Below are positions 51,742 to 61,015 of a stretch of 64,000 bases of DNA, in pieces. Below the pieces are notes generated by a model. The model was not told where the DNA came from and did no database searches. It was given only the letters and a program-made list of their open reading frames with translations. The stretch comes from Peribacillus sp044761985 (GTDB taxonomy: Bacteria > Bacillota > Bacilli > Bacillales > DSM-1321). The position numbers and the translations under genes are program-made. The stretch covers positions 248,001-312,000 of the forward strand of contig NZ_JBIWDK010000002.1 in NCBI RefSeq assembly GCF_044761985.1. The letters run 5' to 3'. Position 1 is the stretch's first letter; each line of letters opens with the position of its first letter.

Positions 51742-54621
51742 TTAAACATGTTCATGCTCTTGTTCCTTTTCTTCGATCCATTTTTCCATCCGGATTTTAT
51801 CACGGGTCAACACAGGCTTTAAATATTTCCCTGTATAAGATTCAGGCACTTCACAAATATCCTCTGGTGTTCCGTAGGTTACGATGGTCCCGCCTTTATC
51901 TCCGCCTTCAGGACCCAAATCAATGATATGGTCCGATGCCTTGATGACATCAAGATTATGCTCGATAACGAGAACGGTATCCCCATTGTCCACAAGTCGC
52001 TGTAAGACTTCAAGCAACCTGGCGATATCATGGACGTGCAGACCGGTAGTCGGTTCATCCAAGATATAAAATGAACGGCCAGTTGAGCGGCGATGCAATT
52101 CGGAAGCGAGCTTCACCCGCTGGGCTTCACCGCCTGACAGTGTGGTTGCCGGTTGCCCAAGCTTGATATACCCTAGCCCCACATCAAATAGCGTTTGTAT
52201 TTTCCGTTTGATTTTCGGGATATTTTCGAAGAAGCTGACACCTTCCTCGACAGTCATATCAAGGATATCAGAAATGTTTTTCCCTTTATATTTCACTTCC
52301 AGTGTTTCACGGTTATACCTTTTTCCATGGCAGACTTCACATGGAACATAGACATCAGGAAGGAAATGCATTTCGATCCTAATGATTCCGTCACCTCGGC
52401 AGGCTTCACAACGGCCGCCCTTCACATTAAAGCTGAAACGTCCTTTTTTATACCCACGGATTTTCGCTTCATTCGTTGATGCAAAAACGTCACGAATATC
52501 ATCGAACACGCCTGTATAGGTGGCCGGGTTAGAACGAGGCGTCCTGCCAATTGGCGATTGATCAATATCAATCACTTTATCTAAATGTTCAATCCCTTTA
52601 ATTTCACGGTACTCCCCAGGTCTAGCCTTGGCACGGTTCAGTTTTTGCGCTAGAGACTTATGAAGGATTTCATTCACTAACGTACTTTTACCAGAACCGG
52701 AAACCCCAGTGACCGATGTAAACACCCCAAGTGGGAATTTAACATTGACGTTTTTCAGGTTATTTTGCTTAGCCCCTTTGATTTCAATGAACCGTCCGTC
52801 GTTTTTTCGGCGTTCTAACGGAAGAGGGATGAACTTCTTTCCGGAAAGGTATTGGCCCGTTAATGATTGGGGATGATTCATGACTTCTTCCGGGGTGCCG
52901 GCAGCTACGATTTCTCCACCATGTTCACCTGCTCCCGGGCCCACATCAATCAGATAATCTGCCGCAAGCATCGTATCTTCATCATGCTCGACCACGATGA
53001 GCGTATTGCCGATTTCACGCATGTTTTTTAGCGTGTCAATCAATCGGTCATTATCACGCTGATGCAGACCGATGGAAGGTTCATCTAAAATATACAGCAC
53101 CCCCGTCAGACGTGAACCTATCTGGGTAGCCAACCGGATACGCTGAGCTTCCCCACCCGATAATGTTCCTGCTGCCCGGCTTAACGTCAAATAATCCAAC
53201 CCGACGTTATCAAGGAAACCAAGGCGTTCGCGGATTTCCCGTAAGATCAACTTCGCAATCGCGGCTTCTTTTTCGGTCAACTCCAGGTTATCGAAAAACT
53301 GCAAGGAGTCTGAAACCGATAAAGCCGTTGTTTCGCTTATATGGACACCTTGAATGAGGACAGCGAGGCTTTCTTTTTTCAATCGATGCCCCTTACATGT
53401 GGGACACGGATTCTCCGACATGTATTTCTGCATTTGCTCCCGTATATAATCGGAGTTCGTATCCTTATAGCGCCGTTCGATATTTCGTAAAACCCCTTCA
53501 AACGGAATATGGCCTTCCTGCACTCTTCCAAAATCATTTTTATAGCGGAAATAGATCTTATCCTTACCAGATCCCAGTAAGATTTTCTCCAGTTTCTCTT
53601 CCGGAAGGTCTTTGACCGGGATATCCATATCGATGTCATAATGAGTCGCTACAGCTTCAAGGAGCTGCGGGTAATATTGAGAACTCGTCGGCTCCCATGG
53701 CGCTATGGCATGTTGGCGAAGACTTAACTCTTTATTCGGGATGACCAGATCACGGTCCACTTCAAGCCTTGCACCCAAACCATCACAATCCGGACAGGCC
53801 CCGAATGGACTATTAAAAGAAAACATCCTCGGCTCTAACTCCCCAACAGAAAAACCACAGATTGGGCAAGCATGATCCTCACTGAAGAGTAATTCCTCTT
53901 CGCCCATCACATCTATAATGACCTTGCCATCCCCAAGCTTCAAAGCGCTTTCCAAGGAATCTGCAAGTCTTGCCCTGATTCCTTCTTTGATGACGATCCG
54001 GTCAATGATGACTTCTATTGAATGCTTTTTATTCTTTTCAAGGGTGATATCATCACTGAGGTCATACATCTCCCCATCAATCCGCACACGGACATACCCT
54101 TGTTTCTTCACTTCTTCCAGCACTTTCACATGTGTTCCCTTTCTTCCTGAAACGAGTGGTGCCAATACTTGAAGCTTTGTCCGTTCCGGATAGTCAAGTA
54201 TACGGTCAACCATTTGTTCAATCGTCTGGGAACTGATTTCGATATGATGGATCGGACAAGTCGGCCGGCCGACCCTCGCATATAGCAATCTTAAATAATC
54301 ATAAATTTCCGTTACGGTTCCCACAGTGGAACGAGGGTTCTTGCTCGTCGTTTTCTGATCGATCGATATAGCAGGAGATAACCCTTCAATCATATCCACG
54401 TCTGGTTTATCCACCTGCCCTAAGAATTGGCGGGCATAAGCCGAGAGTGATTCGACATAACGTCTTTGTCCTTCCGCATATATCGTATCAAAAGCCAAGG
54501 ACGACTTCCCGGAACCGGATAATCCTGTTAGCACTACAAGCTTATCCCTCGGTATCGTGACGTCGATATTCTTGAGGTTGTTGGTCCTTGCACCCTTAAT
54601 CACAATTTTATCCATTGCCAT
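51742..54621 (-). CDS. uvrA: Excinuclease ABC subunit A
   Basis: 959 residues. Two ABC ATPase modules: Walker A GLSGSGKSSLAFDT (about 33-46) and GVSGSGKSTLVNEI (about 640), with signature LSGGEAQRIRLA and LSGGEAQRVKLA. The zinc modules are CPICGFSVGELEP and CEACRGDGIIRIE...CEVC. It detects DNA damage with UvrB in nucleotide excision repair. The ATG at 54621 follows AAGGGTG, six bases after uvrB. Confidence 0.98.
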   Translation of the reverse strand: MAMDKIVIKGARTNNLKNIDVTIPRDKLVVLTGLSGSGKSSLAFDTIYAEGQRRYVESLSAYARQFLGQVDKPDVDMIEGLSPAISIDQKTTSKNPRSTVGTVTEIYDYLRLLYARVGRPTCPIHHIEISSQTIEQMVDRILDYPERTKLQVLAPLVSGRKGTHVKVLEEVKKQGYVRVRIDGEMYDLSDDITLEKNKKHSIEVIIDRIVIKEGIRARLADSLESALKLGDGKVIIDVMGEEELLFSEDHACPICGFSVGELEPRMFSFNSPFGACPDCDGLGARLEVDRDLVIPNKELSLRQHAIAPWEPTSSQYYPQLLEAVATHYDIDMDIPVKDLPEEKLEKILLGSGKDKIYFRYKNDFGRVQEGHIPFEGVLRNIERRYKDTNSDYIREQMQKYMSENPCPTCKGHRLKKESLAVLIQGVHISETTALSVSDSLQFFDNLELTEKEAAIAKLILREIRERLGFLDNVGLDYLTLSRAAGTLSGGEAQRIRLATQIGSRLTGVLYILDEPSIGLHQRDNDRLIDTLKNMREIGNTLIVVEHDEDTMLAADYLIDVGPGAGEHGGEIVAAGTPEEVMNHPQSLTGQYLSGKKFIPLPLERRKNDGRFIEIKGAKQNNLKNVNVKFPLGVFTSVTGVSGSGKSTLVNEILHKSLAQKLNRAKARPGEYREIKGIEHLDKVIDIDQSPIGRTPRSNPATYTGVFDDIRDVFASTNEAKIRGYKKGRFSFNVKGGRCEACRGDGIIRIEMHFLPDVYVPCEVCHGKRYNRETLEVKYKGKNISDILDMTVEEGVSFFENIPKIKRKIQTLFDVGLGYIKLGQPATTLSGGEAQRVKLASELHRRSTGRSFYILDEPTTGLHVHDIARLLEVLQRLVDNGDTVLVIEHNLDVIKASDHIIDLGPEGGDKGGTIVTYGTPEDICEVPESYTGKYLKPVLTRDKIRMEKWIEEKEQEHEHV

Positions 54622-54627
54622 GTTTCG

Positions 54628-56616
54628 TCACCCTTCCGCTTTTAACTCTAATATTAAATCACGCAGTTCAGCAGCCCGTTCGAAATCCAGTGCCTTTGCC
54701 GCTTCTTTCATTTCTTTTTCCATGCTTGCCACCACTTTTTCGCGCTCTTTTTTCGGAAGCTTAGACAGTTTGATAGCCGGATCTTCCTGATACGCTTCCC
54801 CATCTTCAGCAACTTGCGTAGCCCGGATGGAATCCCTGATATCCTTTTGGATGGTCTGTGGTGTGATTCCATGCTTTTTGTTGAATTTTTCCTGGATTTC
54901 CCGTCGGCGTGTCGTTTCACTGATGGCCAGTTCCATCGAATTCGTTATCCGGTCAGCATACATGATGACGTGCCCGTTTGCATTCCTGGCGGCACGGCCC
55001 ATCGTTTGGATGAGTGAACGTTCCGAGCGGAGGAATCCTTCTTTATCAGCATCGAGAATGGTCACCAAGGACACTTCGGGGATATCCAGACCTTCCCGCA
55101 AAAGATTGATCCCGACAAGGACATCATATTTCCCCATCCTCAATTCCCGGATGATTTCAATTCTTTCCAACGTTTTTATCTCAGAATGAAGGTACTGAAC
55201 CTTGATTCCTATATCCTTCAGGTAATCCGTTAAATCCTCGGACATCTTTTTCGTCAATGTCGTAATTAAAACCCGTTCATCCCGTTTAGCCCGTTCCTGG
55301 ATTTCACCTATCAGGTCATCAATCTGCCCTTCAATCGGTCGCACTTCAATGGTAGGATCAAGCAATCCAGTAGGTCGGATAATTTGCTCGACCATTTCCG
55401 GCGTATGTTCCAATTCATATGGTCCTGGAGTTGCCGAAACGAATATGGATTGATGGACTTTCTTTTCAAACTCCTCGAATCTGAGTGGCCGGTTATCTTT
55501 CGCAGAGGGTAGGCGGAATCCATGGTCCACCAATACCTGCTTCCGAGCCTGATCGCCATTGAACATGCCGCGGATCTGTGAAAGGGTTACATGTGACTCG
55601 TCGACAATCAATAGGAAGTCTTCCGGAAAATAGTCAATCAAGGTGTAAGGTGTAGCTCCTGCGGGGCGTAGGGTTAAATGACGGGAATAGTTCTCGATAC
55701 CCGAACAGAAACCCATCTCCCTCATCATTTCCAAATCGTAACGGGTCCGTTGCTCCAATCGCTGTGCTTCAAGAAGCTTTTCATCTTCACGAAGTTCTGC
55801 CAATCGTTCTTCAAGTTCCGTTTCAATATTTTGAATCGCCACATTCAGTTTCTCTTCACGTGTGACGAAATGGGATGCCGGAAAGATGGCGATATGTTCC
55901 CGTTCACCAGTGATCTCGCCAGTCAGGGCATCGACTTCCCGAATCCGGTCAATCTCGTCCCCGAAAAACTCGACCCGAACACAGTGTTCATCTTTTGAGG
56001 CCGGGAAGATTTCAACTACGTCTCCGCGGACCCTGAACGTTCCTCGTTGAAAGGCAATATCATTTCTCTCATATTGAATATCTACAAGTTTATGCAGCAG
56101 TGCATTTCTGTCTATCTCCATACCAGTACGCAGCGACACCACCATCTCCCTGTATTCTTCCGGGGAACCTAACCCATAAATACAGGATACACTGGCAATG
56201 ATGATGACATCTTCCCGTTCGAACAAAGAGGATGTCGCCGAGTGGCGGAGTTTATCGATTTCATCATTGATACTGGCATCTTTCTCTATGAAAGTATCAG
56301 TGGAAGGCACATAGGCTTCTGGCTGATAGTAATCGTAATAGCTGACAAAGTACTCAACCGCATTATTGGGGAAAAACTCTTTGAACTCACTGTAAAGCTG
56401 CCCTGCCAACGTTTTGTTATGGGCAATGACAAGGGTAGGCTTATTGATTTGTTGGATGACATTGGAGACAGTGAATGTTTTCCCTGTCCCTGTCGCACCA
56501 AGCAGCGTCTGCATACTCTTTCCTTCTTTTATGCCAGCAACAAGCTTTTCTATCGCCGCTGGCTGATCTCCCTGTGGAGAATATTTTGAGACTAACTCAA
56601 ACGTTTCCTTCACCAA
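54628..56616 (-). CDS. uvrB: Excinuclease ABC subunit B
   Basis: 662 residues with a TTG start six bases after AGGAGG. Walker A GATGTGKTFTVSNV (about 40), beta-hairpin YYDYYQPEAYVP, helicase motifs (LLREGLDIPEVSL, QTMGRAARNANG) and the C-terminal UVR domain (LRDLILELKAE) are present. It verifies damage and loads UvrC; uvrC is not in this window. First gene of uvrBA. Confidence 0.98.
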   Translation of the reverse strand: MVKETFELVSKYSPQGDQPAAIEKLVAGIKEGKSMQTLLGATGTGKTFTVSNVIQQINKPTLVIAHNKTLAGQLYSEFKEFFPNNAVEYFVSYYDYYQPEAYVPSTDTFIEKDASINDEIDKLRHSATSSLFEREDVIIIASVSCIYGLGSPEEYREMVVSLRTGMEIDRNALLHKLVDIQYERNDIAFQRGTFRVRGDVVEIFPASKDEHCVRVEFFGDEIDRIREVDALTGEITGEREHIAIFPASHFVTREEKLNVAIQNIETELEERLAELREDEKLLEAQRLEQRTRYDLEMMREMGFCSGIENYSRHLTLRPAGATPYTLIDYFPEDFLLIVDESHVTLSQIRGMFNGDQARKQVLVDHGFRLPSAKDNRPLRFEEFEKKVHQSIFVSATPGPYELEHTPEMVEQIIRPTGLLDPTIEVRPIEGQIDDLIGEIQERAKRDERVLITTLTKKMSEDLTDYLKDIGIKVQYLHSEIKTLERIEIIRELRMGKYDVLVGINLLREGLDIPEVSLVTILDADKEGFLRSERSLIQTMGRAARNANGHVIMYADRITNSMELAISETTRRREIQEKFNKKHGITPQTIQKDIRDSIRATQVAEDGEAYQEDPAIKLSKLPKKEREKVVASMEKEMKEAAKALDFERAAELRDLILELKAEG

Positions 56617-56705
56617 GCATGGCCTCCTACTGAATTAGTTTTATATGAAAAAAGGGATATGATTTATTCCTTCTATTTATTCCGTTTAAAGAACTATATA
56701 TACAC

Positions 56706-56757
56706 ATTCTACCACAATATCCTCAAAACAAACCACCGAAAAGCGAACAAACATTCT
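56706..56757 (-). promoter_or_regulatory. uvrB promoter with a LexA-like box
   Basis: An extended -10 TGGTAGAAT (TAGAAT at 56706-56711) lies about 90 bases before uvrB. The sequence CGAACAAACATTCT at 56744-56757 differs from the SOS box CGAAC-N4-GTTCG at two bases and would sit just upstream of the -35 region. The -35 itself is poor. Confidence 0.5.
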
Positions 56758-56811
56758 GTTTCGCATTTTATAACCTAGCAGGTCAAAGAGTCCTTTTCAT
56801 AGAAATCGAGA

Positions 56812-56842
56812 CAAAAAAAGCACCTCTATAAATTAGGCGCTC
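56812..56842 (-). terminator. Terminator of csbA
   Basis: AGCGCCT pairs with AGGTGCT (one G-U pair) around a nine-base loop, then seven T. The stem starts inside the csbA stop region. Confidence 0.7.
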
Positions 56843-57063
56843 TTGGCTGTTCGTTTCATCATTCTTTTTGATAACCAGAAACCCACCGTCAGTGATAGTG
56901 CATCAATGATTATTAATAAGTTCGTATGTGTATAACCTTTATATGCGGAAGCGGCGATCAATGCAACCGTTAGTATAAGACCTACAATATAGTTATAGGT
57001 GACCCTTGAAAATAGCATGACTAGAAGACCGGGTAATAGAAGGGCTGAAAGAAATTTAATCAT
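56833..57063 (-). CDS. csbA: Small membrane protein CsbA
   Basis: 76 residues, three membrane helices (FLSALLLPGLLVMLF, IVGLILTVALIAASAY, LIIIDALSLTVGFWL), matching CsbA of B. subtilis in length and sequence pattern. There it is a sigma-B-dependent stress gene of unknown function located upstream of uvrBA. AAAGGAG is eight bases before the ATG. I could not see a convincing sigma-B promoter. Confidence 0.92.
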   Translation of the reverse strand: MIKFLSALLLPGLLVMLFSRVTYNYIVGLILTVALIAASAYKGYTHTNLLIIIDALSLTVGFWLSKRMMKRTAKSA

Positions 57064-57169
57064 TTTTTCATCTCCTTTGTAAGAGAAAAATAGAGTAGTT
57101 ACAGTTTAAATGATTCCTTGGTTTTTTGCCAATCTATTTCCTGCAAAACGAACAAGCGGTATACAAAAG

Positions 57170-57196
57170 GGAAACCCCCTTCAAGGAAGGGAGTTC
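57170..57196 (-). terminator. Terminator of the catalase gene
   Basis: AACTCCCTTC pairs with GAAGGGGGTT (one mismatch) around CTT, followed by TCCCTTTT. Confidence 0.6.
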
Positions 57197-57211
57197 ACTT
57201 TTTGCATCCTA

Positions 57212-58789
57212 TTAATATGGATCGGCGTCATGACCTTTTTCGACTCCTTCCTCTGGATTGTCCGTACCACCCATTGGTTTGGAAGACTCGGTATGTTGGG
57301 AGGCTGCCGCTAATCCTTCTTTCAAACGGCGGCCATAATCTTTATCGGCCTCTTCAGCAAGGGTAATCATCTTCTCTTGAATGCGTGGATCGGCAGGTGC
57401 GAGTGCATCCACTAGATTGGAGATCAATTCGTCCCTTTCCCAATCCTCGAATTCACGATACGTTTCACCTGCTTGTTTCGTGTTGCTTTGGCGATCTATC
57501 GTTTCACGGACCAGTTTGCCCTCTACAAAAGGGGTATACTCTTTACCCGTCTGCTCAGCCTCTTTCAATCCTCCTACAGTCGATGGTTCGTAGTTGATAT
57601 GAGGACTTTGGTTTCCTCTACCCACTTCATACTGCATTTGGCCGCCCGTTTGATTGGTCGCCGTCCGTTTTTTCGGTGCATTGATCGGCAGTTGCAGATA
57701 ATTGGCCCCCACGCGATGACGTTGTGTATCCGAATACGAGAATGTGCGGCCTTGGAGCATCTTATCATCCGAGAAATCCAATCCATCTACAAGGACTCCC
57801 GTTCCAAAAGCAACCTGCTCGACTTCGGTGAAATAATCTTCCGGGTTCTTATTCAAAACCATCGTGCCGACATGCAGCCATGGGAATTGGTCTTTTGGCC
57901 AAATCTTCGTATCATCCAATGGATCGAAATCCAGTTCAGGATGGGCATCATCACTCATGATTTGTACATTTAAATCCCATTCTGGATAATCCCCATTTTC
58001 GATTGCTTCATATAAATCCTGTGTAGCATGATTGAAATTCGTCGACTGAATCTCATTCGCTTCTTTCTGCGTCAAGTTTTTAATCCCTTGCTTTGGTTCC
58101 CAATGGTACTTGACCAGGACTGCTTCCCCCTCTTGATTCACCCACTTATATGTATTGACCCCGGAACCTTGCATCATGCGGTAGCTAGCCGGAATGCCCC
58201 AAGGCGAAAATAAGAAGGTGATCATATGGAAGGTTTCCGGAGAACTTGAGCAGAAATCGAAAATCCTTCTGCCATCCTGAATGTTTGTAACAGGGTCGGG
58301 TTTGAAGGCATGGATCAAATCGGGAAATTTCATGGCGTCGCGGATAAAGAATATTTTGAGGTTGTTCCCTACTAAATCCCAGTTTCCATCTTCCGTATAA
58401 AACTTAACGGCAAATCCACGAGGGTCACGTAATGTTTCAGGGGAGGTTCCCCCATGAATGACCGAAGAAAACCTGACGAATACCGGTGTTTTTTTACCCG
58501 CTTCTTGAAAGACCTTTGCTCTCGTATATTTAGAAACCGGCTCGTCTCCCGCCTTGCCTGTCGGAACAAAATATCCATGTGCACCTGCACCTCGTGCATG
58601 TACCACCCGCTCCGGAATCCGCTCTCTATCGAAGTGACTCATTTTTTCCAGGAAGTCGTAGTTCTCTAATGTACTTGGTCCCCTGTTTCCAACAGTCCGG
58701 ATGCTTTGATTATTCGTTATGGGGTGCCCTTGTCGGTTGGTCAAGGTTTCTTCCGATTCATTATTCGTCTCTTTTGGTTGATCAGACAC
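57212..58789 (-). CDS. Heme catalase (KatA/KatX type)
   Basis: 525 residues from a GTG at 58789, eight bases after AAAGGAGG; a longer frame from 58855 would place 22 unconserved residues before it. Catalytic His is in VVHARGAGAHGYF, and the heme-ligand tyrosine is in RTFSYSDTQRHRVGANY. Small-subunit clade 3 catalase that splits hydrogen peroxide in the cytosol. The extra N-terminal extension and C-terminal tail give a length closer to B. subtilis KatX (547, spore-associated) than KatA (483), but I cannot assign the type with certainty. Confidence 0.93.
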   Translation of the reverse strand: MSDQPKETNNESEETLTNRQGHPITNNQSIRTVGNRGPSTLENYDFLEKMSHFDRERIPERVVHARGAGAHGYFVPTGKAGDEPVSKYTRAKVFQEAGKKTPVFVRFSSVIHGGTSPETLRDPRGFAVKFYTEDGNWDLVGNNLKIFFIRDAMKFPDLIHAFKPDPVTNIQDGRRIFDFCSSSPETFHMITFLFSPWGIPASYRMMQGSGVNTYKWVNQEGEAVLVKYHWEPKQGIKNLTQKEANEIQSTNFNHATQDLYEAIENGDYPEWDLNVQIMSDDAHPELDFDPLDDTKIWPKDQFPWLHVGTMVLNKNPEDYFTEVEQVAFGTGVLVDGLDFSDDKMLQGRTFSYSDTQRHRVGANYLQLPINAPKKRTATNQTGGQMQYEVGRGNQSPHINYEPSTVGGLKEAEQTGKEYTPFVEGKLVRETIDRQSNTKQAGETYREFEDWERDELISNLVDALAPADPRIQEKMITLAEEADKDYGRRLKEGLAAASQHTESSKPMGGTDNPEEGVEKGHDADPY

Positions 58790-59136
58790 TAAATTTCCTC
58801 CTTTGTAAATATCATCCATCACTCCAACTAACATCCCCAATTCCTCAAACTTCACTCATATTAATTCAAAATTCTTCAATTAATGTAAATTACGTTCTAA
58901 TTACCTACAAAAAGTTCCAAAAAACACCTACTAATTGATGTGAGTATATTGTACTATTATTAATGAATCTCCTTCACACTATCGCCAATGCTACCGATAA
59001 AAATCATGGAGATTACTCCAATGAAGGCATCTCCGCAGTATATGTGCACTTATATTCACTTACCAAGTCTGACCCAACCTCTGGATGAACCATAACCATT
59101 CGATTATTTCAGCATAATTTAAAGGAGCGAGCTTTA
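58790..59136. other. Divergent intergenic region between catalase and the SH3 amidase
   Basis: No gene on either strand. It should hold two divergent promoters. The only structure seen is a weak AT-rich half-palindrome near 58888-58904. Confidence 0.4.
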
Positions 59137-60867
59137 ATGAAAAGAAGAATAATCACCTTATTTGCAGCAACCTTGGTTTTTTTGACGATTTTCTCGTATC
59201 CACACGCCCCCGATCAAGTTCAGGCCGCTTCCAAAACGGCCAAAGTTACAGCTAGTTCCCTCCATATAAGAGAACAGCCTAAGACCACGGCAAAATCTCT
59301 GGGCCTAATTAAAAAAGGAAAAGAAGTGACCATCTCTTCACAAAAATCCGGATGGTCGAAAATCAAGTATGGAAAACTAACGGGCTGGGTTTCCACCACG
59401 TATTTGGACGAGATAGGGTATGTGACAGCTTCCTCGTTAGTATTAAGAAAATCAAATAATACAAGCAGCAAGGCTCTCGCAACCTTACCTAAAGGAACCG
59501 TTGTAGAAATTAAATCCACCAAAGGCAATTGGCTACAAATCTATGTATCTTCCAAAAAGAAAACCGGTTGGGTTTCTAAAACATACATATCTAGTTCCAA
59601 GCCTACAGCCACCGCTAAACCGGCAGCTGTCAGTACAACCAAGTACTATGTTACAGCCAGTTCATTGTATGTCCGTAAGTCTGCCAATACCACGTCAAAG
59701 AAGCTGGCGACGATCAATAAGGGCGCTGCCGTTACCTATATTAAAAAATCGGGTAACTGGGCAAACGTGAAGACGGCATCCGGCGTGACCGGATGGGCTT
59801 CCTTAACCTATCTATCTAAGAAAAAACCTACTGCATCTCCTTCAGCCGTTAAGGAAACGACTTACTATGTAACAGCTGCCGAGCTATACGTAAGGAAATC
59901 GGGTAACTCAAAGGCTGACAAAGTCACCACTCTAAAAAAAGGGGAGGCTGTCACGCTTTATGAAGAGAAAGACAAATGGGGAAGAATCAAAACGGCTTCC
60001 GGGAAAACAGGTTGGGCTTCCCTTACCTATCTAGCAAAAACCAAGCCGAAAGAAACAAAACCAGTAACAACCACACCACCTAAAGTAGAAGAACCTATAA
60101 AAGAAGAACCGGTCAAAACCAAGCCAACCAAATACTATGTCATTTCCGACTCGTTGAACATTCGCAATGGACCTTCGGCAACGAATAAAATACTAGGGGC
60201 CATCGATAGAAGTGATAGTGTCATAGTGACGGAAACACAAGGAGATTGGGGCAAGGTCGAAACACAATCCGGTTTGGTAGGGTGGGCCTCCCTCACGTAT
60301 CTATCGAAGACCAAACCGAGTGATGGATTTAAAGGCAAAGTGATCGTCCTTGATCCGGGGCATGGCGGGTCTGACCCTGGGGCATCCGGGAAAAATAATC
60401 GGGAAAAGGATTTAACTCTTTCCACGGCTAAAAAGCTGAAAGCCAAATTGGAGGAGGCCGGTGCAAAAGTCGTCATGACACGAACAGGCGATACGTATCC
60501 CTCTTTAAGTAAGCGAGTGGAAATCAGCCAGGCCAACAAACCCGATGTCTTTATCAGCATTCACTATAATGCTGGTCCCAGCTCAGCCAACGGCATTGAA
60601 ACATTTTATCTAGCATCGAATGTCAATGAAAAAGAGCTCGCACAAACCGTACAAGCTGAAATCATTAAAGAAACAAAATTGAGGGACCGCGGTGCCAAAA
60701 CGGGTAACTTCCAAGTCATCCGGGATAACAAGCAAGCTGCGATATTACTAGAATTAGGGTTCATCTCCAATTTGGAAGAAGAAAAGCTCATTGCCACGAG
60801 CGCCTTTCAAGACACGGCTGTCACTGGTATCTTTAATGGGTTGAAGAAATACTTCAATTTATTTTAA
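59137..60867 (+). CDS. Cell-wall amidase with five SH3b domains
   Basis: 576 residues. A signal peptide (RRIITLFAATLVFLTIFSY, cleavage near VQA-A) precedes five bacterial SH3 repeats (about 33-92, 95-153, 168-229, 242-303, 330-391), each with TASSLYVRKS-like and GWASLTYL-like ends, separated by Lys/Pro/Thr-rich linkers. The C-terminal Amidase_3 domain (about 399-573) has zinc ligands in LDPGHGGSDPGA, Glu in REKDLTLSTA, His in ISIHYNAGP and Glu in LLELGFISN. It should cleave the MurNAc-L-Ala bond on the wall, with the SH3 domains binding peptide cross-bridges. AAAGGAG is nine bases before the ATG. Confidence 0.95.
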   Translation: MKRRIITLFAATLVFLTIFSYPHAPDQVQAASKTAKVTASSLHIREQPKTTAKSLGLIKKGKEVTISSQKSGWSKIKYGKLTGWVSTTYLDEIGYVTASSLVLRKSNNTSSKALATLPKGTVVEIKSTKGNWLQIYVSSKKKTGWVSKTYISSSKPTATAKPAAVSTTKYYVTASSLYVRKSANTTSKKLATINKGAAVTYIKKSGNWANVKTASGVTGWASLTYLSKKKPTASPSAVKETTYYVTAAELYVRKSGNSKADKVTTLKKGEAVTLYEEKDKWGRIKTASGKTGWASLTYLAKTKPKETKPVTTTPPKVEEPIKEEPVKTKPTKYYVISDSLNIRNGPSATNKILGAIDRSDSVIVTETQGDWGKVETQSGLVGWASLTYLSKTKPSDGFKGKVIVLDPGHGGSDPGASGKNNREKDLTLSTAKKLKAKLEEAGAKVVMTRTGDTYPSLSKRVEISQANKPDVFISIHYNAGPSSANGIETFYLASNVNEKELAQTVQAEIIKETKLRDRGAKTGNFQVIRDNKQAAILLELGFISNLEEEKLIATSAFQDTAVTGIFNGLKKYFNLF

Positions 60868-60872
60868 TAAAT

Positions 60873-60913
60873 CAAAAAAGCTTTGGAGGGATTTTCCTTC
60901 CAAAGCTTTTTTT
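60873..60913. terminator. Terminator of the SH3 amidase gene
   Basis: AAAAAAGCTTTGGA pairs with TCCAAAGCTTTTTT around a short loop, followed by more T. Confidence 0.9.
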
Positions 60914-61015
60914 AGAAATTCAAGAAACCGCATACCCAGTTTTGCAAATAGGAATGTTTCCCCTTTATAATTAAGAGTGGATTATGATAAAAATTTTAAA
61001 AGTGAGGTGCCTTCA

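Noticed and set aside
58880..58905. Possible PerR box upstream of the catalase gene
   Set aside because: The AATTACGTTCTAATT-like sequence matches the PerR consensus too poorly and has the wrong centre.
59070..59082. AGTCTGACCCAACC near the SH3 amidase promoter
   Set aside because: Only half of the palindrome is present and no GGGAAAT flank; not counted as a repeat copy.
60365..60380. GGGTCTGACCCT inside the SH3 amidase gene, similar to the palindromic repeat
   Set aside because: It encodes the conserved GSDPG of the amidase zinc motif and lacks the GGGAAAT part, so the match is coincidental.
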